The position numbers and the translations under genes are program-made. 25,837 nt of DNA. It comes from an uncultured Pseudomonadota bacterium (lineage in GTDB: Bacteria; Pseudomonadota; Gammaproteobacteria; Burkholderiales; SG8-39). Below, in pieces: positions 16,633-25,837 of this stretch. Where the stretch lies: NCBI GenBank assembly GCA_903909415.1, contig CAIVVS010000214.1:1-25837 (forward strand). Direction: 5' to 3'. The notes under the pieces were generated by a model, which did no database searches, was not told the origin of the DNA, and saw only the letters and a program-made list of their open reading frames with translations. Every line of letters starts with the position of its first letter. The stretch's first letter is position 1.

Positions 16633-17133
16633 ATGTCCGGTGGCGATGATAGCCAGCCCGGCGGCCGGCTTGCGCTTCGCGACGAGGCAGCCACTGCCGC
16701 CTTGGGGGCCGCGCTCGCGGGCGCGCTCACCCCCGGGCTGAAGCTCTACCTGCACGGCGAATTGGGCGCCGGCAAGACCACCCTGGTGCGGGGAATGCTG
16801 CGCGCGCTGGGCGTGGAAGGCCGGATCAAGAGCCCGACCTACGCTCTGGTTGAACTTTACGATATTTCTAGGTTAAACTTGTATCACTTTGATTTTTATC
16901 GTTTACGGGACCCTGGAGACTGGTTGGATGCGGGTTTTCGCGAACATTTCGACGGCACCGGGGTTTGTCTGGTCGAATGGCCCGACAAAGCGGCAGGATT
17001 GCCCCTTCCCGACCTCGACATCCACCTCCTCCCGCATGACGGCGCGCGCATCGCGCAGCTGCAGGCCCACACCGGCGCAGGAATCGCGTGCATAGCCGAG
17101 GCGCTCCGGAAATCGTCCGCCGGCTCTTCCTGA
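16633..17133 (+). CDS. tsaE: tRNA threonylcarbamoyladenosine biosynthesis ATPase TsaE
   Basis: TsaE is the small ATPase that drives turnover of the TsaB-TsaD complex making t6A37 in ANN-decoding tRNAs. From ATG 16633 the protein has 166 residues, normal for the family. The P-loop GELGAGKT is at 42-49, SPTYALVELY at 67-76, HFDFYRL at 85-91 and EWPD at 115-118. The codons for about 74-90 are abruptly AT-rich compared with the rest of the gene. In-frame codons upstream (GTG 16600) are possible but would lie against the queG start. The amidase gene begins inside its 3-prime end, so the two form one unit. Confidence 0.93.
   Translation: MSGGDDSQPGGRLALRDEAATAALGAALAGALTPGLKLYLHGELGAGKTTLVRGMLRALGVEGRIKSPTYALVELYDISRLNLYHFDFYRLRDPGDWLDAGFREHFDGTGVCLVEWPDKAAGLPLPDLDIHLLPHDGARIAQLQAHTGAGIACIAEALRKSSAGSS
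16851..16900 (+). other. AT-rich island within tsaE
   Basis: By direct count 37 of these 50 bases are A or T, whereas the flanking 100 bases on each side are strongly GC-rich. The codons used (ATT, TCT, TTA, TTG, TTT, TAT) are otherwise rare in this window. Promoter-like hexamers occur (TTGAAC at 16850-16855, TTAAAC at 16873-16878, 17 bases apart), which could make an internal promoter for the amidase gene, but the -10 match is weak. Confidence 0.7.
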
Positions 17134-18608
17134 GCTCCCGCCTGCTACTGCGCCTGATCGGCGCGGGCTTCGTCGTCCTGTTCCTGTCCCAGTTTTTCGT
17201 CGCGGCGGCACGTGCGCAATCCGCTGCCGCTGCGCAGTCCCGTACCGCCGAGGCCGCGCGCAGCGGCGAGACCCTGCAGGCGCTGCGCATCTGGCCCTCG
17301 AAGGTCTACACGCGCCTCACGCTGGAAACGCGGGCGCCGCTCAAGCACAGTCTGCTGACGGTGAAGAACCCGGACAGGCTGGTGCTGGACCTGGAAGACG
17401 TGGACCTAGCGAGCGTGCAGAAGGAGCTCACCGGCAAGCTGCTCGCCGATGACCCCTACATCGCGGCGCTGCGCGCAGCGCGCTTCAAGCCCGGCGTGGT
17501 GCGCGTGGTTCTGGACCTGCGCGGCGAAGTGAAGCCGCAGATCTTCACGCTCAAGCCGGTCGGCGAATACGGCCACCGCCTGGTGCTGGACATCTACCCC
17601 GCCTCGCCGCCCGATCCGCTGATGGCGCTGGTGGACCGCACGGTGGAGCCGCCCGCTCCCGTCGCCGCAGTGCAGTTTCCGGGCGCCACGCCTGCGGCAC
17701 CGGTGTCCGCGCCGGTTGCGCCAACGGCAGAGCCGGCGTCGCCTGCGCCCGCGCCCGCGGCCACAGCATCAGCGACGGCGCCGGCCCCTGCGCCCACCAT
17801 TGCGCCGCCGCCTGCACCCACGCCCGTGACCGAACCACCGAAGGCCGCCGCGCGCCCGGCGGAGAAGCCCTCCTTCACCCGCCTGGTGACGGTCGCCATC
17901 GACCCGGGACACGGCGGCGAGGATCCCGGCGCGCGTGGCCGCGCCGGGACGCAGGAAAAGCACGTCACGCTCACCATTGCCCGACGCCTCAAGGAAGCCA
18001 TCGACGCCGAGCCGAACATGCGCGCGGTGCTCACGCGCGAAGGCGATTACTACGTGCCGCTGGGCGGGCGGGTCGAGAAGGCGCGGCGCGTGAAGGCCGA
18101 CCTGTTCGTGTCGATCCATGCCGATGCATTCATCAAGCCGCACGCGCGCGGCTCCTCGGTGTTCGCGCTGTCCGAGCGCGGCGCGACCAGTACGGCGGCC
18201 AAGTGGCTGGCGAAGAAGGAGAACGACGCCGACCTGATAGGCGGGGTGAACCTGGACGTGAAGGACCGCTTCCTGGCCATGACACTGGCCGACCTGTCGC
18301 TCACGGCGCAGATCAACGACAGCCTGAAGCTGGGGCGCGCGGTGCTGTCCGAACTGGGCGGCATCAACACCCTGCACAAGCGCGACGTCGAGCAGGCGGG
18401 CTTCGCCGTGCTCAAGGCGCCGGACATTCCGTCCATCCTCGTCGAGACCGCGTTCATCAGCAATCCCGAGGAAGAACAGCGCCTGATCGACCAGGCCTAC
18501 CAGGACAAGCTCGCGCGCGCCGTGCTCAACGGCATCAAGCGCTACTTCGCGCGCAACCCGCCCCTCGCGCGGCCGGTCGTTGCGGACGCGGGGCGGCGCG
18601 TGAACTAG
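17088..18608 (+). CDS. amiC: N-acetylmuramoyl-L-alanine amidase, AmiC type
   Basis: This periplasmic zinc amidase cuts septal peptidoglycan during daughter-cell separation. The 506-residue protein starts with GTG, 46 bases inside tsaE. Residues 1-44 look like a twin-arginine signal: RRLFL at 11-15, a hydrophobic stretch and cleavage after ARA. An AMIN domain (about 63-166) targets the septum, a Pro/Ala-rich linker covers about 180-260, and the Amidase_3 domain holds zinc ligands His275, Glu290 and His344 (spacings as in E. coli AmiC) plus Glu453 in VETAFISNP. No LysM domain is present. A second, degenerate copy of its last codons lies just past the stop. Confidence 0.95.
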   Translation: MHSRGAPEIVRRLFLSSRLLLRLIGAGFVVLFLSQFFVAAARAQSAAAAQSRTAEAARSGETLQALRIWPSKVYTRLTLETRAPLKHSLLTVKNPDRLVLDLEDVDLASVQKELTGKLLADDPYIAALRAARFKPGVVRVVLDLRGEVKPQIFTLKPVGEYGHRLVLDIYPASPPDPLMALVDRTVEPPAPVAAVQFPGATPAAPVSAPVAPTAEPASPAPAPAATASATAPAPAPTIAPPPAPTPVTEPPKAAARPAEKPSFTRLVTVAIDPGHGGEDPGARGRAGTQEKHVTLTIARRLKEAIDAEPNMRAVLTREGDYYVPLGGRVEKARRVKADLFVSIHADAFIKPHARGSSVFALSERGATSTAAKWLAKKENDADLIGGVNLDVKDRFLAMTLADLSLTAQINDSLKLGRAVLSELGGINTLHKRDVEQAGFAVLKAPDIPSILVETAFISNPEEEQRLIDQAYQDKLARAVLNGIKRYFARNPPLARPVVADAGRRVN

Positions 18609-18670
18609 GTACGCGCCCCGTCGTCGACGACGCGGGGCGAGGCGTGAACCAGGTACGCGATCAGTCGTCG
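18585..18670. repeat. Imperfect 42-base direct repeat across the amiC stop codon
   Basis: Copy A (18585-18626) contains the last codons and the TAG of amiC. Copy B (18629-18670) repeats it with 36 of 42 bases identical, two bases later. In copy B the TAG is CAG, so the second copy of the gene end carries no stop at that place. The differences cluster in two short patches, which points to an old rather than recent duplication. Confidence 0.85.
18614..18639. terminator. Strong hairpin between convergent amiC and dedA
   Basis: CGCCCC, GTCGTC, GACGAC and GGGGCG form a near-perfect palindrome with a two-base bulge (GC) on the right arm. It spans the junction of the two direct-repeat copies. No T-run follows on either strand, so a role as a bidirectional terminator is only possible, not shown. 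Confidence 0.35.
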
Positions 18671-18738
18671 CAAAAGCGCGGCGAGGCTCGAGCCACGCCC
18701 CTGCCGCATCGTCGCAGCGCGGACCGCGGGCCGCCTGT

Positions 18739-19380
18739 TCAGGCGCCCGCGCGCCTGTGGCGCAGGTACTCGACCACGATGGGAAGCAGCGACAACCCGA
18801 TGATCCCGAAGATCACCACCGTCAGGTTGTTGCGGATCAACGGGATGTTCCCGAACACGTAACCCGCATACACCAGCGAGCAGACCCAGAGCAGGGCCCC
18901 GGCAACGTTGAAGGCCGCGAAGCGGCCATAGTGCATGGCGCCGACGCCGGCGACGAAGGGCGCGAAGGTACGCACGATGGGCACGTAGCGCGCGATGATG
19001 ATGGTCTTGCCGCCGTGCTTCTCGTAGAACGCGTGGGTGCGGTCCAGGGCCCGCCGGTTGAACCAGCGCGACTGTTCCCAGCGGAACACCCGCGGGCCGA
19101 ACCAGCGGCCCACCGCGTAGTTCACGGTGTCCCCGAGTATGGCGGCGACCACCAGCAACGCGACCAGGGCGTGCACGTTCATGTCGGAACCGGCCCACAG
19201 CGTGCCGGCCACGAACAGCAGCGAATCCCCGGGCAGGAAGGGCGTCACCACCAGGCCGGTTTCGCAGAAGATGATCAGGAACAGGATCAGGTAGACCCAC
19301 TTTCCATGTTCCGCAAGAAGCACCGCCAGGTGCTTGTCCAGGTGCGTGAGCAGGTCCCAGAAAGTGGCGAGCAGATCCAT
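18739..19380 (-). CDS. dedA: DedA-family membrane protein
   Basis: DedA/SNARE-associated proteins are inner-membrane lipid transporters; members have been linked to recycling undecaprenyl phosphate and to proton-dependent fitness. The 213-residue protein has several hydrophobic segments, the [15 protein letters not shown] block and [20 protein letters not shown]. The four residues known to be essential in E. coli YqjA appear one position later here: Glu40, Asp52, Arg131 and Arg137. ATG 19380 is preferred over longer starts because upstream codons are unconserved and a promoter lies in them; GGAAG precedes it. It sits in opposite orientation between amiC and mutL, two genes that are normally adjacent. 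Confidence 0.93.
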   Translation of the reverse strand: MDLLATFWDLLTHLDKHLAVLLAEHGKWVYLILFLIIFCETGLVVTPFLPGDSLLFVAGTLWAGSDMNVHALVALLVVAAILGDTVNYAVGRWFGPRVFRWEQSRWFNRRALDRTHAFYEKHGGKTIIIARYVPIVRTFAPFVAGVGAMHYGRFAAFNVAGALLWVCSLVYAGYVFGNIPLIRNNLTVVIFGIIGLSLLPIVVEYLRHRRAGA

Positions 19381-19423
19381 TCGGTGCGCTTCCGTTCGGG
19401 CCGGACAACCCGGCGGACGGCGT

Positions 19424-19429
19424 ATTCTA
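19424..19429 (-). promoter_or_regulatory. Candidate -10 element of dedA
   Basis: TAGAAT on the minus strand is 43 bases before the dedA ATG. No -35 is obvious. It lies back to back with the mutL -10 candidate 70 bases away. Confidence 0.35.
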
Positions 19430-19498
19430 CCGGCAGCGGTGCGCCGGCCCGGATGCGGATGCGCAATACCCCGCCGAAGGCGCTCCCGGAGCGCGCTG

Positions 19499-19504
19499 TA
19501 TACT
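19499..19504 (+). promoter_or_regulatory. Candidate -10 element of the mutL operon
   Basis: TATACT preceded by TG lies 40 bases before the mutL ATG. The -35 region (about 19476-19481) does not match consensus. Confidence 0.4.
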
Positions 19505-19544
19505 CCGCCGCTTCCTGGTCCGCCGCCCCGAATCCAGACCGCCC

Positions 19545-21497
19545 ATGCCCGCCATCCAGCTCCTGCCCGACACACTGATCAGCCAGATCGCGGCTGGCGA
19601 AGTGGTGGAACGGCCGGCCTCGGTGGTGAAGGAACTGGTCGAGAACAGCCTGGACGCCGGCGCGAGCGACGTGCAGGTGTCGCTGGTCGAGGGCGGCGTG
19701 CGGCGCATCGCCATCGTCGACAATGGCGGTGGCATCGCTCATGACGAGCTCCCGTTGGCCCTCGCGCGGCACGCCACCAGCAAGATCGCGTCCATGCATG
19801 ACCTGGAGACCGTCAGCTCGCTCGGGTTCCGCGGCGAGGCGCTGGCTTCGATCGCGTCGGTCGCGCGCGTGTCGCTGACCAGCCGGGCATCGGGCAGCAA
19901 CGGGAGCGACGCGGACGCCGCGGGCCAGCGCCACGCCTGGCTGATACGGGCCGAGGGCGGTGCCGTGCAGCCACCCGAGCCCGCCGCGCACGCGCCGGGA
20001 ACGACCATCGAGGTGGCCGACCTGTACTACAACACCCCCGCGCGGCGGAAGTTCCTCAAGTCCGAGCAGACCGAGTATGGCCATTGCGACGAGGCGATGG
20101 CGCGCGCCGCGCTGTCGCGCCCCGACGTCGGGTTCACGTTGCGCCACAACGGCAAGGTCACCCGCCACCTGCCGGCGGGCGACGCCCGCAGGCGCGTGGC
20201 CTCGGTGCTGGGTGACGAGTTCATCGCCGGCGCGCGCGAGTTCGACACGGCGAGGCACGCCAGGCAGGCCGAACCGGTGGCAGCGGGGCTGAGGCTGTCG
20301 GGCTTCGCCGGTGCGCCGGGTTTCTCGCGCGCGTCCCGGGACTCGCAGTACCTGTTCGTCAACGGCCGGTTCGTGCGCGACAAGGTCCTGGCGCACGCGG
20401 TGCGCGAGGCCTACCGCGACCTGATGCACGGCGAGCGCCACCCGGCCTACGTGCTGTGGCTGGAGATCGACCCGCTGGCGGTGGACGTGAACGTCCACCC
20501 GGCCAAGACCGAGGTGCGCTTCCGCGACTCGCGCGCCGTGCACCAGTACGTCTACCACGCGCTGGCCAGGGCGATGGCAGCCAGCGCAACCGATGCGCCG
20601 GTGCCGCAGGCCGCGGGAGCTTACGCGGCGCTGCAGGGTGGCGCACCCGCGAGCGCCTTTGCAGGGATGGCTGATGACGTCCCCGTGGGGACCACCGGCC
20701 GCCCCCCGGCCACCGGCGGCGCATTCTTCGGCAGCGGCGTTTCGCACGGCGGCGGCCTGGGCGGGTTTGCCCAGCGCCAGGGCCTGCTCGCGATGAACCC
20801 GGGCGTCGCGCAGCCCCTGGCCGGCTACGCCGCGCTGTTCCGCCCGCCCGAACCCGGACCGGCCCGCAACGCGGCCGGCAACGGCATCAACCTGCCGACG
20901 CAGTCCACGCCCGCGCCGCCCCTGGGCTATGCGCTCGCGCAGTTGCACGGCGTGTACATCGTCGCCCAGAACGAGCACGGCATGGTGCTCGTCGACATGC
21001 ACGCGGCGCACGAGCGCATCCTCTACGAGAAGCTGAAGAACGCGCTGGACGAACGCGCGCTGGCCGCGCAGAAGCTGCTGATCCCGGTGACGCTGAACGC
21101 CGACAGCCTGGACGTCGCCACCGCCGAGGAACACGCCTCCACGCTGCATTCGCTGGGTTTCGACATCGACCCGGTCTCGCCCACCGCGCTGGCGGTGCGT
21201 GCCGTGCCCGCGCTGCTCGCCTCGGGCGACCTGACGGAGCTGGCGCGCTCGCTGCTGCGTGACATCCGCGAGTACGGCGCGAGCCGCGTGCTGACCGAAC
21301 GCCAGAACGAGCTGCTCTCGACCATGGCCTGCCACGGCGCGGTGCGCGCCAACCGCTCGCTCACGGTACCCGAGATGAACGCGCTGCTGCGCGAGATGGA
21401 AGTCACGGAACGCTCGGGGCAGTGCAACCACGGGCGCCCGACCTGGTACCAGTTCACCATCGCCGACCTGGACCGGCTGTTCATGCGCGGCAGGTAG
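19545..21497 (+). CDS. mutL: DNA mismatch repair protein MutL, endonuclease type
   Basis: MutL links mismatch recognition by MutS to strand incision. The 650-residue protein has the GHKL ATPase motifs [11 protein letters not shown] (29-39), DNGGGI (59-64), ATSKI (77-81) and GFRGEAL (94-100). A low-complexity linker covers about 345-460. The C-terminal domain carries [12 protein letters not shown] at 484-495, matching the metal-binding endonuclease motif DQHA(X)2E(X)4E, plus ACHGAVRAN (Cys596) and QCNHGRPTW (Cys627). E. coli MutL lacks this motif and relies on MutH; Neisseria MutL has it and nicks DNA. The miaA ATG lies 5 bases after the stop, so mutL, miaA and mug form an operon. Confidence 0.97.
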   Translation: MPAIQLLPDTLISQIAAGEVVERPASVVKELVENSLDAGASDVQVSLVEGGVRRIAIVDNGGGIAHDELPLALARHATSKIASMHDLETVSSLGFRGEALASIASVARVSLTSRASGSNGSDADAAGQRHAWLIRAEGGAVQPPEPAAHAPGTTIEVADLYYNTPARRKFLKSEQTEYGHCDEAMARAALSRPDVGFTLRHNGKVTRHLPAGDARRRVASVLGDEFIAGAREFDTARHARQAEPVAAGLRLSGFAGAPGFSRASRDSQYLFVNGRFVRDKVLAHAVREAYRDLMHGERHPAYVLWLEIDPLAVDVNVHPAKTEVRFRDSRAVHQYVYHALARAMAASATDAPVPQAAGAYAALQGGAPASAFAGMADDVPVGTTGRPPATGGAFFGSGVSHGGGLGGFAQRQGLLAMNPGVAQPLAGYAALFRPPEPGPARNAAGNGINLPTQSTPAPPLGYALAQLHGVYIVAQNEHGMVLVDMHAAHERILYEKLKNALDERALAAQKLLIPVTLNADSLDVATAEEHASTLHSLGFDIDPVSPTALAVRAVPALLASGDLTELARSLLRDIREYGASRVLTERQNELLSTMACHGAVRANRSLTVPEMNALLREMEVTERSGQCNHGRPTWYQFTIADLDRLFMRGR

Positions 21498-21502
21498 CCG
21501 CG

Positions 21503-22489
21503 ATGGCGGGCGAAGCAGCGGGCCGCGCTTCGGCCCGCCCCCCGGCTCAGGCGCCCGTCGTGCTCCTCATGGGGCCGACCGCGAGCGGCAAGTCCGGCGT
21601 CGCGATGGCGCTGGCGCGGCGACTTCCGCTGGAGATCGTCAGCATGGACTCGGCCCAGGTCTATCGCGGCATGGACGTGGGCACCGCCAAGCCCGATGCG
21701 CCCGAGCGCGCGCTGGTGCCGCACCACCTGCTCGACCTGGTGGAGCCGACCGAGTCCTATTCCGCGGCGCGCTTCCGCGCCGATGCGCTGGAGGCGATAG
21801 ACGCCATCCGGGCACGCGGCCGCTTGCCCCTGGTGGTCGGCGGCACCATGCTCTACGCGCGCGCGCTGCAGCACGGCCTGTCCGCGCTGCCGCAGGCCGA
21901 CAGACAGGTACGCGCGGCGCTGGATGCGCGTGCCCACGTGGAAGGATGGCCCGCGCTTCATGCGGAGCTTGCGCGCCTCGATCCCGGCACCGCCGCGCGG
22001 CTCGCGCCCAACGACGCGCAACGCATACAGCGGGCGCTCGAAGTGCACGCGATCACCGGCCAGCCGATGTCCACGCTGCTGGCGGCCGGGCAGGACAGCA
22101 CACCCGGCTTGTCATTCCTGCCGGTCGCGCTGCTGCCGTCGGACCGACTCGTCCTGCATGAGCGCATCGCGAAGCGCTTCGACGCCATGCTCGACGCCGG
22201 ACTGGTCGGCGAGCTGCGCGCCTTGCGCAGGCGGCATGCGCTGCAGCCCACCATGCCGTCGATGCGCTGCGTCGGCTACCGCCAGGCCTGGGAGCACCTG
22301 GACGGGGCGATCGATGCGCGCGAATTGCGCGAGCGCGGCATCTTCGCGACGCGCCAGCTCGCCAAGCGCCAGCTCACCTGGCTGCGTTCCATGCCCGGCC
22401 TGCATTCGGTGGATTGCCTGGCCGCGGACAGCGCCGGGCGCGTGCTCGGCGTGCTCGAAACCGAAGGCGCGCTGCGGGGCCTGGGCTGA
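21503..22489 (+). CDS. miaA: tRNA dimethylallyltransferase
   Basis: MiaA adds an isopentenyl group to A37 of tRNAs reading UNN codons. From ATG 21503 it has 328 residues. The P-loop GPTASGKS is at 24-31, [16 protein letters not shown] begins at 49, and [21 protein letters not shown] and the C-terminal [14 protein letters not shown] are all present. The 27 in-frame codons upstream overlap mutL and are not conserved. It follows mutL by 5 bases and precedes mug by 2. The mutL-miaA order is widespread in proteobacteria. Confidence 0.97.
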   Translation: MAGEAAGRASARPPAQAPVVLLMGPTASGKSGVAMALARRLPLEIVSMDSAQVYRGMDVGTAKPDAPERALVPHHLLDLVEPTESYSAARFRADALEAIDAIRARGRLPLVVGGTMLYARALQHGLSALPQADRQVRAALDARAHVEGWPALHAELARLDPGTAARLAPNDAQRIQRALEVHAITGQPMSTLLAAGQDSTPGLSFLPVALLPSDRLVLHERIAKRFDAMLDAGLVGELRALRRRHALQPTMPSMRCVGYRQAWEHLDGAIDARELRERGIFATRQLAKRQLTWLRSMPGLHSVDCLAADSAGRVLGVLETEGALRGLG

Positions 22490-22491
22490 GC

Positions 22492-23076
22492 ATGCCCGCC
22501 GTTCGCAAGGCCGGCGTTGCACCGGTGGTCACGCTGCCGGACTACCTGCGCCCCGGCCTGCGCGCGGTCTCCATCGGCATCAATCCCTCGCCGTACTCGG
22601 TGGACGCGGGCTTCGCGTTCGCGCGACCGGGCAACCGCTTCTGGCCCGCGCTGCTTGCCTCGGGCCTGGTGCCCGCGGACCTTGCCCCCTCGCGTGCGGC
22701 GATCGAATGGCTGTACCACCACGCGGGCATCGGCTTCACGGACATCGTGAAACGCCCGACACGCAACGCCGCCGAACTGGGCAAGGACGATTTCCGCGAA
22801 GGTGCGCGCCTGCTTTCGGCCAAGCTCGCCCGCCATGCGCCGTTGATCGCCTGGTTCCAGGGCAAGGAAGCATGGCGGCGTTACCGCGAGTTCGCGCTGG
22901 GGCTGGATGCGAAGGCGCCGCTGGCCTACGGACTGCAGGAGGAACTGGCCGGAACCTGCCGCGTGTTCGTCACGCCCAATCCGAGCGGCGCCAACCCTGA
23001 CGCCGCGCCCACGCTGCTGCGCGGGCACTTCCTAGCACTGGCCAGACTGCTGGATGGCCAAATCTTGCCGAAATGA
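22492..23076 (+). CDS. mug: Mismatch-specific uracil/thymine-DNA glycosylase, Mug/TDG family
   Basis: Mug-type glycosylases remove uracil, ethenocytosine or thymine opposite G. The protein has 194 residues from ATG 22492, two bases after the miaA stop. Motif GINPSP at 29-34 supplies Asn31, the residue corresponding to catalytic Asn18 of E. coli Mug. FARPGNRFWPALLASGL follows, then TDIVKRPTRNA, and the lesion-wedging loop is NPSG at 163-166. Placement behind mutL puts two mismatch-directed activities in one transcript. The alternative, a different family 2 relative of TDG, would not change the broad role. Confidence 0.92.
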   Translation: MPAVRKAGVAPVVTLPDYLRPGLRAVSIGINPSPYSVDAGFAFARPGNRFWPALLASGLVPADLAPSRAAIEWLYHHAGIGFTDIVKRPTRNAAELGKDDFREGARLLSAKLARHAPLIAWFQGKEAWRRYREFALGLDAKAPLAYGLQEELAGTCRVFVTPNPSGANPDAAPTLLRGHFLALARLLDGQILPK

Positions 23077-23102
23077 CATAACCCGCTGTTTTTATTGATT
23101 AT

Positions 23103-24104
23103 TTATCTCAGGCGCAGCGACGCCAGCTCGGCGAGTATTTCGGTGTTGCCTTCGTCCGGTGCCCTGCCCGACCATTGGACGCGAACCACCTGGCGCGCAG
23201 CCGGCGCGTACCAGAGCGTATTGCGCACTTCCGCCTGCACTTTTGCATCGGCGCGGTAGTGCAGCACCACATCGATACGCGCCGCATCGAAACGACCCGC
23301 GGGCACGTCCACCGATTCCCATCCCGTCACGTTCGCGGTGAAGCGCCGCTCGCGCTTCGTGCCGGGCTCGCCACCCTGCCACGGAAAGGCCCAGGTGAAA
23401 CGCTGCCCGGCCTGCAAGGGATGCGGCAGGTAGGCCGCATGCATGAAGAATCCCGGAAAGCGCACGTTCGCGTGGCTGGCATGCCCCGCGGCGAACACAC
23501 CGAAATCCCAGCTGGTGGCGTTGCCGCCGTTCGGCGCCCATTGCATGCTCAGGCGAGGCCCCGCCTGTCCGCGCGCGTCCGTGACGTCGTATTTCAGGAA
23601 TCCGGCCGGCGCCTGTGACGGCCCGAAGCCGATGCGATAGGACCAGCGCGCACCGGGCGGGAGCGCTGTCGCCTCCGCGGCGTAGTCCGGCGCCGGCGCA
23701 GCCGGGAATGCGGCCTGTGGCGCGCGCGCGTCTGGGGACTTCTGCACAGGTCGTGGCGCCGCGGGCCCGGCCTTGGCCGGCGCGTTCGGCACGGCCGGCG
23801 CAGGTGCAGATGGAGGTGGCGGTTCATTGCGCAAGCGGGCGATGAGTGCGGAGGTCGCCGCATCCACCCTCGCGGCCAGGCCTTGCCCGGCAGTCGAAGT
23901 CCCGCGCGCGGGAGCCTGGGAACGCGCGGACACCAGTTCGCGCACGCCCAATGCGATGCCTGCGAGCAGGGCCAGCACGGCGACGGCGAGCACGCCCAGT
24001 GCGAGCGGGTCGCGTCCGCTGCGGGGCCGCGACACCGGGTCCGCAGCAACCGATGCGGCGCGCCCGTCCGTCCTTGCCGACTGCTGCCGTGGTGTCGGTT
24101 GCAC
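23103..24104 (-). CDS. Uncharacterised membrane-anchored protein with a DUF3108-like C-terminal domain
   Basis: The 333-residue product begins with GTG, supported by GGAGG five bases upstream. Residues 1-33 are basic and cytoplasmic, 34-54 form one membrane helix (LALGVLAVAVLALLAGIALGV), and about 60-150 is a Pro/Ala-rich linker. The C-terminal half (about 155-333) looks like a periplasmic beta-rich domain with GARWSYRIGFG, FPWQGGEPGTKRERRFTANVTGWESVDVPAG and NTLWYAPAARQVVRVQW, a pattern I associate with DUF3108-type proteins; this is a resemblance, not a certain assignment. No catalytic motif is visible. It lies 26 bases from the convergent mug gene and is separated from hppA by a terminator. 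Confidence 0.8.
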   Translation of the reverse strand: MQPTPRQQSARTDGRAASVAADPVSRPRSGRDPLALGVLAVAVLALLAGIALGVRELVSARSQAPARGTSTAGQGLAARVDAATSALIARLRNEPPPPSAPAPAVPNAPAKAGPAAPRPVQKSPDARAPQAAFPAAPAPDYAAEATALPPGARWSYRIGFGPSQAPAGFLKYDVTDARGQAGPRLSMQWAPNGGNATSWDFGVFAAGHASHANVRFPGFFMHAAYLPHPLQAGQRFTWAFPWQGGEPGTKRERRFTANVTGWESVDVPAGRFDAARIDVVLHYRADAKVQAEVRNTLWYAPAARQVVRVQWSGRAPDEGNTEILAELASLRLR

Positions 24105-24121
24105 AGCGCCCTCCGGAAACG

Positions 24122-24148
24122 AAAAAGGGCGGCCGCGGCCGCCCTTTT
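24122..24148 (-). terminator. Intrinsic terminator after hppA
   Basis: Bases 24123-24148 are a perfect 26-base palindrome made of AAAAGGGCGGCCG and its complement. On the minus strand the stem GGGCGGC/GCCGCCC is followed by five T residues. It lies 20 bases past the hppA stop and 18 bases before the next gene's GTG. The A/T-flanked symmetry could also let it work in the other direction. Confidence 0.85.
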
Positions 24149-24167
24149 GCCTGCCTTCCCGCGCCGC

Positions 24168-25837
<1,670 letters not shown>

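Noticed and set aside
19287..21431. A 714-codon minus-strand frame antisense to mutL
   Set aside because: It is a shadow of mutL in GC-rich DNA, with His/Arg/Gly-rich low-complexity translation and no start signals.
23077..23102. AT-rich spacer after mug as an intrinsic terminator
   Set aside because: It has a T-run but no stem precedes it, so at most it marks an AT-rich convergent junction.

Overview
The window is a GC-rich (roughly two-thirds G+C by eye), densely packed stretch of bacterial chromosome. Gene content and order point to a betaproteobacterium: trxB followed by an Smr-domain gene, nadE followed by glnB, the queG/tsaE/amidase/mutL/miaA neighbourhood, and a two-partner secretion pair. 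I cannot assign a genus. No tRNA, rRNA, CRISPR array, insertion sequence, phage gene or recognisable defence system was found. No stretch longer than 300 bases lacks a gene.

Layout. Positions 1-3743 (minus strand) hold a two-partner secretion locus: a TpsB/FhaC-type outer-membrane transporter, then the first 612 codons of a large TpsA filamentous-haemagglutinin-like exoprotein that runs off the left edge. Diverging from it are trxB (thioredoxin reductase) and an Smr-domain gene (3975-5567). Convergent to those are nadE and glnB (minus, 5612-7789). A FemAB/GNAT-like acyltransferase (plus, 7891-9060) converges on a translationally coupled rhlE-ppa pair (minus, 9057-11146). An ABC-F ATPase of YheS type (plus), a small uncharacterised gene (minus) and an ECF sigma factor overlapping a proline/alanine-rich single-pass membrane protein (plus, 13979-15387) follow.

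Positions 15499-23076 form a tRNA-modification, cell-wall and DNA-repair neighbourhood: queG (minus) diverging from tsaE-amiC (plus), a dedA gene inverted in the middle, then mutL-miaA-mug (plus). The right end carries an uncharacterised membrane-anchored protein and the C-terminal part of a proton-pumping pyrophosphatase (hppA), separated by a clear intrinsic terminator.

The genes are mostly housekeeping. The less ordinary observations are: short direct repeats at or just past the stop codons of three unrelated genes (nadE, queG, amiC); a sharply AT-rich 50-base island inside tsaE; extended -10 promoters so close to ATG that the mRNAs may be leaderless; a sigma/partner pair lacking the classical zinc anti-sigma motif; an endonuclease-type MutL; and a soluble plus a membrane pyrophosphatase in one neighbourhood. 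I see no convincing new multi-gene system.
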